From Rifleibacterium sp035352635 (GTDB lineage Bacteria > Muiribacteriota > Ozemobacteria > Ozemobacterales > Ozemobacteraceae), in contig DAOPYA010000041.1 of assembly GCA_035352635.1 (NCBI GenBank), positions 1-37,147 on the forward strand: a DNA stretch of 37,147 nt, in the 5' to 3' direction. Numbering within the stretch: position 1 is the first letter of the stretch; every line of letters begins with the position of its first letter. Under the pieces are notes generated by a model, which was given only the letters and a program-made list of their open reading frames with translations, searched no databases and had not been told where the DNA came from. The position numbers and the translations under genes were made by a program. Positions 31,119 through 37,147 of this stretch are shown piece by piece.

Positions 31119-32567
31119 TCAGGCTTTGCGCCAGCGCATGCCATCGCGGGTGTCTTCGATTAGCACTCCACCAGCTTTAAGGCGGTCTCTGATTGCATCT
31201 GCCACATCGTATTTTTTAGCGGCCTTCATTTCTTTGCGCAGTTCAATGATGATATCCATGATCGGAGCAATATCGACATTGCTGTCGGCGCGCGAAACTT
31301 CGGGCACAATGCCGAGAATATCGTTGCCAAACAATTTAATCAGCTTAAGAATGGCGCGGGCTGAATCAGATGAGAGGGTTCCGGTGCCGATGAGGCGGTT
31401 GACTTCAGTAGCCATGCTGTAAAGGGTCGCGATGGCCCCTGGCGTATCGAGATCATCGTCGAGGCGCTCGCGAATGTTCTTTTCGACGTTAGCGCACAGG
31501 GTGGCAACTTCAGCATCGCTTTCCGTGGCCGCATTATTCTTGTCGGCAATTTCGAGCAGGGCGTTCTGCAACTGGCTCAGACGGGTAAGGCCGGCGGCGG
31601 CGGCATCGATAGCTTCTTCGGTATAATTTGAGGGTGAGCGGTAGTGAGTTGTCAGCACGAAGGCGCGAATGGCTTCGGGCGAATGCTTTGCCAGCAGATC
31701 CTGGCAGGTGCGAAAATTACCGAGGGATTTTCCCATTTTGACGCCATCAACAGTCACCATGTTGTTATGCAGCCAGTAATTGCAGAAAGTGGCGCAGTTA
31801 ATTGATTCTGACTGGGCAATCTCGCACTCATGGTGCGGAAACTTGTTTTCGAGGCCGCCACCGTGAATATCGAAGGTAGTGCCGAGGTATTTGTTGGCCA
31901 TTACCGAACATTCAATGTGCCAGCCCGGGAAACCTTCGCCCCAGGGCGAGTTCCATTTGAGAATGTGCCCAGGTTCCGCCTTTTTCCAGAGGGCGAAATC
32001 ACGAGGATTACGCTTGTCTGAGCGGCTTTCGACCCGAACGCCCTCTTTCTGTTCTTCGAGGCGGCGCCCTGAAAGTTTGCCATATTCAGGAAAAGATTCA
32101 ACATCATAATAGACTGAACCATCTACAACGTAGGCGTGGCCGTTTTCGACAAGCTTCTGCACGGCTTCGATCTGTTCGCCGATGTGCTGACTGGCTCGAA
32201 CATAAAAGTTCGGGTGTGCCAGGCGAAGCTTTTCCATATCATTCATGTATTGTCTCGTCCATTTATCGACGATTTCCCAGGGGTGAACCTGGTCAAGGCG
32301 TGCCTGGCGCTGAATCTTGTCTTCGCCGGCATCGGCATCGTCGGTCAAATGGCCCACATCGGTGATATTCTGCACATATCTGACTTTAAAGCCTGAATTA
32401 CGCAGGTGTTTAACCAGAACATCAAAGGTAATGTAACTCTTGGCATGGCCAAGATGCGGCGGCCCATAGACCGTTGGCCCGCAGACATAGATACCGACGT
32501 GCCCGGGTTCGATTGGCTTGAATTCTTCTTTTTGACGGTTAAGGGAGTTATAAAGTGTTAATGCCAT
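31119..32567 (-). CDS. cysS: Cysteinyl-tRNA synthetase
   Basis: The 482-residue class I synthetase charges tRNA-Cys. It shows YVCGPTVYGPPHLGHAKSY (HIGH-type motif PPHLGHA, with zinc-ligand Cys in VCGPT), GWHIECSVMA and GGGLENKFPHHECEIAQSE (zinc site), and KMGKSLGN (KMSKS). The C-terminal helical domain follows. The ATG at 32567 lies four bases after GGAGGG; an upstream in-frame region to 32639 is not family-like. It is the first gene of the cysS-mrnC-rlmB group. Confidence 0.96.
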   Translation of the reverse strand: MALTLYNSLNRQKEEFKPIEPGHVGIYVCGPTVYGPPHLGHAKSYITFDVLVKHLRNSGFKVRYVQNITDVGHLTDDADAGEDKIQRQARLDQVHPWEIVDKWTRQYMNDMEKLRLAHPNFYVRASQHIGEQIEAVQKLVENGHAYVVDGSVYYDVESFPEYGKLSGRRLEEQKEGVRVESRSDKRNPRDFALWKKAEPGHILKWNSPWGEGFPGWHIECSVMANKYLGTTFDIHGGGLENKFPHHECEIAQSESINCATFCNYWLHNNMVTVDGVKMGKSLGNFRTCQDLLAKHSPEAIRAFVLTTHYRSPSNYTEEAIDAAAAGLTRLSQLQNALLEIADKNNAATESDAEVATLCANVEKNIRERLDDDLDTPGAIATLYSMATEVNRLIGTGTLSSDSARAILKLIKLFGNDILGIVPEVSRADSNVDIAPIMDIIIELRKEMKAAKKYDVADAIRDRLKAGGVLIEDTRDGMRWRKA

Positions 32568-33031
32568 CTGGCCCTCCATAGCAAGGTCTGAAATTTTCAC
32601 AACGATAATACCACAGATTACCCGAACTTTGAGAAACATTGTCGCCGCTTATCAGACCGAAGTCCAACTGAATTTCGCGGCATGGCAAACGGAAACTCTT
32701 TTCTCTCCAACACCTGCATTACGGCATGTCAGTCGTTGCAACGCTCTGCGATCTTCGCGCCCTCATAGTTCCATCTGCTCACTCTGCTCGCACGACCGGA
32801 ACACGGGCTCTAAGCCGCATCCTGCGGCAATCGCCCGCGTTTTGCCCTCCAGGCAAAACGTCCGGTCTTAGCGGCATCGTTTGCAGGGAACTATGGGGTG
32901 CTCGACAAGCGTCGCTTATGCAATCGCCTGACCTGCCAAAACTTGCATCTAAAGATAGTTAAGTAAGCGTTTGCCTGAATTTTCGTGGTGATGTATTGTT
33001 TTGTGGGGCCAAAGAAGATAGACTTCTGTCA
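32568..33031. other. Intergenic 464 bp between cysS and gspC
   Basis: Divergent promoters for cysS and gspC should lie here. For cysS a TGGTATTAT extended -10 (complement of 32605-32613) is present with no good -35. No gene is supported. The middle is occupied by the nested inverted-repeat element at 32764-32895. Confidence 0.5.
32764..32895. other. Nested inverted-repeat element (132 bp), candidate structured RNA or MITE
   Basis: All stems nest without conflict: outer CATAGTTCC/GGAACTATG (32764-32772, 32887-32895) extended by CTGC/GCAG (32775-32778, 32883-32886); middle GACCGGA/TCCGGTC (32794-32800, 32861-32867); then two abutting arms, CGGGC/GCCCG (32804-32808, 32833-32837) capped by GCCGCA/TGCGGC (32814-32819, 32823-32828), and CGTTTTGCC/GGCAAAACG (32838-32846, 32852-32860). 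The strand of any transcript is unknown. I do not recognise a known RNA family. Confidence 0.6.
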
Positions 33032-34120
33032 ATGTTCAAAGGTGTACAGAAAAAAGAGCTTGTCATTGCAGCTGCGCTTGTCATTGGCGCAACCGCCGTT
33101 ATTGGCGTGTGGTTCGCGGCTGGCATGGCGCCGGTGCGTGGCCTGAAGATCAGCCCTCCCGATCTGGCAGGCACTGAGCAAAGTCTCAACCAGAAACCGG
33201 CGGCACTGACTCTCAACCAGATTAGTTCAGGTTCATTCATGGCGGTGCTGGGGTTGAACGTCTCACCCACGCCCATACCAGAAACCGCATCGGCAACGGC
33301 AACAGCCACCCAGACCATCGCGGTGGCAACAACCTCTGCCGCCGTCATCGTCGAACCCCGGCCGTTGTTGGCAAATCTTGAAATCCTTGGTTACCGGCTG
33401 CGCGGCATCATTCTCGAAGACGGCCGCAGTGCCGCTTTCGTTTTTGTTCCGGCTGAGAAAAGGGTGGTTCTGGTGCGCGAAAACGCCAGTGGCACCATCA
33501 AACTGCTAGAAGCCGGTTTGCGCAGCGTTAAACTGCAAACCCCAGATGGAACTGGGCTTTTGCAGCTTGAAAACGCAAAACAGACGCCGAGCAACCCGAC
33601 AGGCGCAGCCATAACAGCTATTAACACCGGCTTCACGGCACCTGGCCCGGGGCAAACACCCGCAACCCCCCGTGCAGCTTTGACCGATAACAATGCCGCG
33701 AAACCAGAGGGGCGGGTTGAAGCTGATTCGGGCCCAAATGCAATTGCTGGCAACATCAATCAGGGCCAGCTGAAAATTTCGCAGCAACGCGGCAAATTTT
33801 CTGTTGAAGTTCGTGAAATCCCTGAAAACCTCAAAGGTTATGAACTCAAAACCGGCGATAAAATTATCGGTACCGGTGCCGGCGCTTTTTCAAGGCCCGA
33901 GGATATTGCCCGCAAGCTTGGCACAGCGGGCGAACAGGCGCAAAGTCTGATAATTCAGCGTAATGGCCGGGTAATGACCATTCAGGCGCCACCGCCACCC
34001 CCCAACCCAAAAGGCAACCCTGCCAACAAGCCCAATGGCACCGCTCAATCACCAGATTCTGCTGCAAATTCAACCACCCCACCCCTCGAAAACCCTGCCA
34101 CCCCAGTCAGAACACCCTGA
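33032..34120 (+). CDS. gspC: Type II secretion system protein C (GspC), PDZ type
   Basis: The 362-residue protein has one N-terminal transmembrane helix (about 11-32, IAAALVIGATAVIGVWFAAG), a long Ala/Thr/Pro-rich linker, a homology-region domain (about 107-182, with LEILGYRLRGIILEDGRSAA) and a second linker. A C-terminal PDZ domain at about 245-325 (GYELKTGDKIIGTGAGAFSR) is followed by a Pro/Asn-rich tail. GspC joins the inner-membrane platform to the GspD secretin. A TTG 12 codons upstream is possible but less likely. No strong ribosome site is seen. gspD follows after 425 bp and has its own promoter. Confidence 0.82.
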   Translation: MFKGVQKKELVIAAALVIGATAVIGVWFAAGMAPVRGLKISPPDLAGTEQSLNQKPAALTLNQISSGSFMAVLGLNVSPTPIPETASATATATQTIAVATTSAAVIVEPRPLLANLEILGYRLRGIILEDGRSAAFVFVPAEKRVVLVRENASGTIKLLEAGLRSVKLQTPDGTGLLQLENAKQTPSNPTGAAITAINTGFTAPGPGQTPATPRAALTDNNAAKPEGRVEADSGPNAIAGNINQGQLKISQQRGKFSVEVREIPENLKGYELKTGDKIIGTGAGAFSRPEDIARKLGTAGEQAQSLIIQRNGRVMTIQAPPPPPNPKGNPANKPNGTAQSPDSAANSTTPPLENPATPVRTP

Positions 34121-34135
34121 CTCGCCAATCAGTAA

Positions 34136-34248
34136 CCGGCATAGCCTTTCGAAGAGTCGTAACTCAAAACAAAGTTATCGTAAGCCCCGATCAATGCGAC
34201 CGGGTTGCGTCATTACCGCGAACTTTGTGCCACGAAGCGGCTATGGCC
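34136..34248. repeat. Imperfect inverted-repeat element
   Basis: CATAGCC plus TTCG (34140-34151) pairs, with a bulge, with CGAA plus GGCTATG (34233-34245), and inside it ACAAAGTT (34169-34176) pairs with AACTTTGT (34221-34228). The overall plan (outer and inner stems, about 110-130 bp, intergenic next to a gsp gene) is like the element at 32764-32895, although the sequences differ. Confidence 0.5.
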
Positions 34249-34392
34249 GTGCCCGCCGATGTGTGTGACGGGCTGCAGGAAACGAGAATCGGGTTTATCT
34301 GAAAGTTCAGCCCTATCAAAAGCATTCACCAGGTTTATTGATAACTGCAGAATTAAATCGGATTTTGCAGATTACACAAGTATACATCTGCG

Positions 34393-34420
34393 ATCTGTGT
34401 TAATCCGTGTTAATCCGTGG
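34393..34420. repeat. Dispersed repeat B, second copy
   Basis: ATCTGTGTTAATCCGTGTTA plus ATCCGTGG has a 10-bp period of ATCCGTG and is the reverse orientation of the element at 16516-16543, about 22 of 28 positions matching. Confidence 0.6.
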
Positions 34421-34509
34421 CAAAAAATTGAATTGACAGAAGTGCTGATTTAGGTACTTTTCACGATTAATCTCGGGAAACTGTTGCCGTTAAAGTTGCC
34501 CGGGCAGGT

Positions 34510-34515
34510 TATAAT
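34510..34515 (+). promoter_or_regulatory. Probable -10 element of the gspD-gspE promoter
   Basis: A perfect TATAAT lies 30 bp before the gspD ATG. No convincing -35 is seen at 16-18 bp. A 10-bp palindrome TGCCCGGGCA (34497-34506) sits just upstream and might be an operator, which is speculation. GGGGA at 34535-34539 would be the ribosome site. Confidence 0.5.
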
Positions 34516-34545
34516 GATCTCAATCTTCCGCGTCGGGGAACCACG

Positions 34546-37005
34546 ATGTCTGACCGCAAAACCTTAGCTACCAGCCTTTTTAAACTGACTCTGCCCCTGT
34601 GCTTTGTCGCCATGGCCGGTTGCGGCATTGCCGTAGCCCAGACCCGCGTCATCGACCCGCCAGGCAACCCATTTAAAAAGCAACCACTTATCCGCAACGT
34701 TCAGGGTTCTGTGCCTGGGTCGCAGGTCAGCCCCGTCGGCCGGCCCCAGAATCTCAACCCTGGCATGCCGCCGATCGTCAGGGTTACCCCGCCAGCCGAT
34801 CAGCCCGCCAAGCCTGCCGTTGACATCAATGCCGCTGAAATCATTGAGCCTTCGAGCGGTTCGGGCTCTGACGAGATCGCCATAAATTTTGAAGCCGTCG
34901 ATCTGATGAGCCTGGTGCGCTACATGAGCCAGGAAACCGGTCGCGGCTTTATAATCAATCAGCCGTTGCAGGGCGATGTCACCATCATTTCGCCCGTCAG
35001 ACTCAACAAGGAAGAAGCTCTGGCCATGCTTGAGTCAATTCTTCAGGTGCGCGGTTACACGGCGGTTGCCTCGGGCAAAATGTATAAAATTGTTTTGCTC
35101 AGTGATGCCAAGGTCGCCGGCACCGAAACCCGCACTTCAAGTGAGCTTGGCAGTCTTGGCGATGACGACACCCTGATTACCCAGATTATTCCTCTAGAGA
35201 GAACCTCAGTGGAAGAGGCCAGCAAAATATTGCAGACGCTGCTGCCACGTGATGCCTCGATGCTCCTGTTTCCGCCATCGAATACCATTGTTTTGACCGG
35301 TCGCTCGGTGAATATCAAGCGTGCTCTCGAAGTGCTGCTCGAACTTGAAAAGGGTCTGTTAAAGCCCGGCCTCGATATCGTTCCGCTCAAGTTTTCGGCG
35401 GCTGATGACCTGAAGGCCCAGCTCGAAAAGATCATCTCGAGCGGCGGCGTTGAACGCGACACCATCAAAGGCGGCGTGACCTTTATCACTGATAAACGCA
35501 GCAACAGCCTGCTGGTGCTCACCTCCCCCGACAATTTCACCCGTGTCAGAAGCCTGATTGACCGCCTCGACACCTCAACAACCGACGCACGACCCGAACT
35601 CACCAAGTTTTTTGCGCTGAAGTATGCCGATGAGACCGAGACCGTGAAGCAGCTCGAAGACATTCTCGGCTTCACACGAAAAGACACCATTACTTCAGCT
35701 TCAGAGTCAGCAATCATCGAAACGACCCGGCTGGTGCCCATCAAGCGCACACGCTCAATCATGGTGACCGCCCGCTCTGAAGACATCATGAAACGCATCG
35801 AAAGCCTGCTCGAGCATCTTGATTCGGCTCCGGTGCGCGGGTCAGGCGACGTCAAGGTCATCAAGGTAGTTAATGCCGAAGCAAAAGTGCTGGCCGAGAC
35901 TCTTGCCAAGCTGGTTCAACAGACCGAACAGGCCAACGCCGACGGAAACACCAGCTCTACACGGCCCAAGGCACTGGTCAATTTCGTGGCTGAAGAGCAT
36001 ACCAATTCGATTATCATGACTGGCCCGCCACAGCAGTTTCCGCAGTATGAATCGATTCTGGCATCTCTCGATATCATGCGCCACCAGATTCTTGTTGAAG
36101 TGCTGATCACCGAGGTCAGTGGTCAGCTCACCGACAGTCTGGGCATCGAATGGAACGTTTTTAACTTTAACGCCGAAACTTGGCGTGCCTTTGGCGGCAC
36201 CAACTATGACCTGAAGGGCAACCCTCTTAACAACAGCGGGTTTCAGCTCGGTCTGATTCAGGAAGCGGTCAAGGCCGCCGACTTGTCGAGCGGTGATGCC
36301 ACAGCGCTCAGCAAAATCAAGGCGATGGTCAAGGCTTATCACAATAATTCGAATTTCAAGATTCTTTCGGCGCCCCAGATTCTCAGCACCGACAACCAGG
36401 AAGCTAAAATTTCGGTCGGCGAAGTCGTCGCCCTGCCGCAGGGTTTCACCCAGGATCGGGATACAGGTCGCTTTGACCTGACCAATTTCAAGTATGAAGA
36501 CGTGGGCATTGTGCTCGGGTTGACGCCCCGGGTCAATTCAAATGACCTGGTAACCCTTAAAATCGATCAGGAAATCAAAAAGCGCCAGGAAGAGAACCTC
36601 TACGAATTCAACGTACCGGTGCTGACCAAGCGCCAGATGCAGACGACGATCACCGTTCCCAATCATCGCACCATCGTAATCGGCGGTCTGATGCGCGAAG
36701 ACAAAACCAAAGTAACCGAGCGGGTGCCGTTTCTCTCAAAAATACCGCTGATCGGCGAGGCCTTCAAAAACACGCGAAATGTTACCCAGAAAACCAACCT
36801 GCTGGTCTTTATCACACCCCACATTCTTTCGACCCCTGACGAAGTACTGAAATTCGAAGAAGCCCGCAGCAAAATAACAGAAGAAGCGAGACTGGCCGAG
36901 CAGCGGGTTGTCGCCGACGAAAAGCTGAAACAGCAGGACAATCACTTCCGTGAACGGGCAAAAAAAGCCTTTGAACGTCTGCAAACCGGCATTGAAAAAA
37001 GGTGA
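34546..37005 (+). CDS. gspD: Type II secretion system secretin GspD
   Basis: The 819-residue protein forms the outer-membrane channel. A signal sequence with MAGC (Cys26) looks like a lipobox, although AVA-Q at 29-32 could be a normal cleavage site. After a Pro-rich linker comes an N0 domain (about 112-187), then four secretin-N-type repeats (about 209-270, 276-342, 351-426 and 434-510), one more than the usual three. The secretin core (about 512-755) has VEVLITEVSG, the VPVLTKRQMQTTITVPNHRT region and the hallmark VPFLSKIPLIGEAFKNT. A charged helical tail follows (about 770-819). It is followed by gspE after 15 bp. Confidence 0.95.
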   Translation: MSDRKTLATSLFKLTLPLCFVAMAGCGIAVAQTRVIDPPGNPFKKQPLIRNVQGSVPGSQVSPVGRPQNLNPGMPPIVRVTPPADQPAKPAVDINAAEIIEPSSGSGSDEIAINFEAVDLMSLVRYMSQETGRGFIINQPLQGDVTIISPVRLNKEEALAMLESILQVRGYTAVASGKMYKIVLLSDAKVAGTETRTSSELGSLGDDDTLITQIIPLERTSVEEASKILQTLLPRDASMLLFPPSNTIVLTGRSVNIKRALEVLLELEKGLLKPGLDIVPLKFSAADDLKAQLEKIISSGGVERDTIKGGVTFITDKRSNSLLVLTSPDNFTRVRSLIDRLDTSTTDARPELTKFFALKYADETETVKQLEDILGFTRKDTITSASESAIIETTRLVPIKRTRSIMVTARSEDIMKRIESLLEHLDSAPVRGSGDVKVIKVVNAEAKVLAETLAKLVQQTEQANADGNTSSTRPKALVNFVAEEHTNSIIMTGPPQQFPQYESILASLDIMRHQILVEVLITEVSGQLTDSLGIEWNVFNFNAETWRAFGGTNYDLKGNPLNNSGFQLGLIQEAVKAADLSSGDATALSKIKAMVKAYHNNSNFKILSAPQILSTDNQEAKISVGEVVALPQGFTQDRDTGRFDLTNFKYEDVGIVLGLTPRVNSNDLVTLKIDQEIKKRQEENLYEFNVPVLTKRQMQTTITVPNHRTIVIGGLMREDKTKVTERVPFLSKIPLIGEAFKNTRNVTQKTNLLVFITPHILSTPDEVLKFEEARSKITEEARLAEQRVVADEKLKQQDNHFRERAKKAFERLQTGIEKR

Positions 37006-37020
37006 CGGGTCGCCAGAATC

Positions 37021-37147
37021 ATGAAAAACCGGCTGAAAATCGGGCAGATACTCGTCGAACGAGGTGAAATAACCCCGGAAATGCTCGACGAAACCCTGGC
37101 AATTCAGCAGGGTTCGCCGCAGCACCGTCTGCTGGGTGATCTGCTCA
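37021..37147 (+). CDS. gspE: Type II secretion ATPase GspE, 5' end only
   Basis: The frame starting at the ATG at 37021 is open to the window edge (42 complete codons). The product begins MKNRLKIGQILVERGEITPE and continues MLDETLAIQQ, then LLGDLL. This is the pattern of the N-terminal T2SSE_N/MshEN domain of GspE/PilB ATPases (G-x-x-L-x-x-x-G-x-I-x-x-x-x-L-x-x-A-L-x-x-Q). Position right after gspD fits. The nucleotide-binding domain lies outside the window. Confidence 0.8.
   Translation, partial: MKNRLKIGQILVERGEITPEMLDETLAIQQGSPQHRLLGDLL

Larger units (their letters stand above)
34121..34545. other. Intergenic 425 bp between gspC and gspD
   Basis: No gene is supported. The stretch contains an imperfect inverted-repeat element (34136-34248), a copy of dispersed repeat B (34393-34420) and, at the right end, the probable gspD promoter with TATAAT at 34510-34515. 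Confidence 0.6.

Noticed and set aside
30812..31144. A 110-codon minus-strand open frame in the cysS-mrnC gap
   Set aside because: It overlaps the end of cysS and the repeat C element, has no ribosome site and resembles no family.
32764..32895. Integron attC site or known RNA (SRP, 6S, tmRNA)
   Set aside because: No attC core sites (RYYYAAC/GTTRRRY at the ends) and no recognisable sequence of those RNA families.
32629..32962. Small plus-strand open frames before gspC
   Set aside because: They run through the nested inverted-repeat element, and the translation is low-quality Ser/Arg/Cys-rich sequence with no support.

Overview
The window looks like a chromosomal segment from a Gram-negative (diderm), probably uncultured bacterium. 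It encodes a type II secretion system (T2SS) with a secretin, and its housekeeping gene order (cysS, mrnC, rlmB, then rpmG, secE, nusG, rplK, rplA, rplJ, rplL) recalls the Bacillus-type arrangement. I cannot name the phylum from sequence alone; a candidate-phylum lineage such as Riflebacteria is only a guess. There are no phage genes, transposases, rRNA or CRISPR arrays.

Layout. Positions 1-10.9 kb hold a minus-strand cluster of exported proteins: a 2686-residue multidomain surface or secreted protein, a 606-residue lipoprotein with Big2 (Ig-like) repeats, and a 148-residue protein that is little more than a signal peptide plus two dockerin-like motifs. The giant and the small protein share an unusual doublet in which a 12-residue EF-hand-like loop is followed by a near-invariant WFLKGG or SFLKGG segment. 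At 11.0-11.6 kb is a DUF4160/DUF2442 gene pair. At 11.7-16.4 kb the minus-strand operon gspG-H-I-J-K-L-M encodes the T2SS pseudopilus and inner-membrane platform. At 16.6-18.1 kb, on the plus strand, are an unknown two-helix membrane protein and endonuclease III (nth). At 18.2-22.5 kb is a two-gene glucose-type PTS operon: an EIIA-HPr-EI fusion followed by a PtsG-like permease with two tandem EIIB domains. Next comes a TPR membrane protein.

At 23.9-32.6 kb the minus strand carries the translation block. In transcription order it is cysS, mrnC, rlmB, a near-perfect sigma-70 promoter, tRNA-Thr(UGU), tRNA-Tyr, tRNA-Thr(GGU), tuf, rpmG, tRNA-Trp, secE, nusG, rplK, rplA, an L10 leader, rplJ, rplL and a strong terminator. 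rpoB and rpoC do not follow rplL. At 33.0-37.1 kb, on the plus strand, are gspC, gspD and the 5' end of gspE, so the T2SS is split into two loci about 17 kb apart and on opposite strands.

The intergenic spaces are rich in small dispersed repeats (at least three families) and two larger inverted-repeat structures (32764-32895 and 34136-34248). One repeat family lies inside the coding frame at the N-terminus of gspJ. A plausible but unproven link is that the T2SS exports some of the dockerin-like proteins encoded at the left end.
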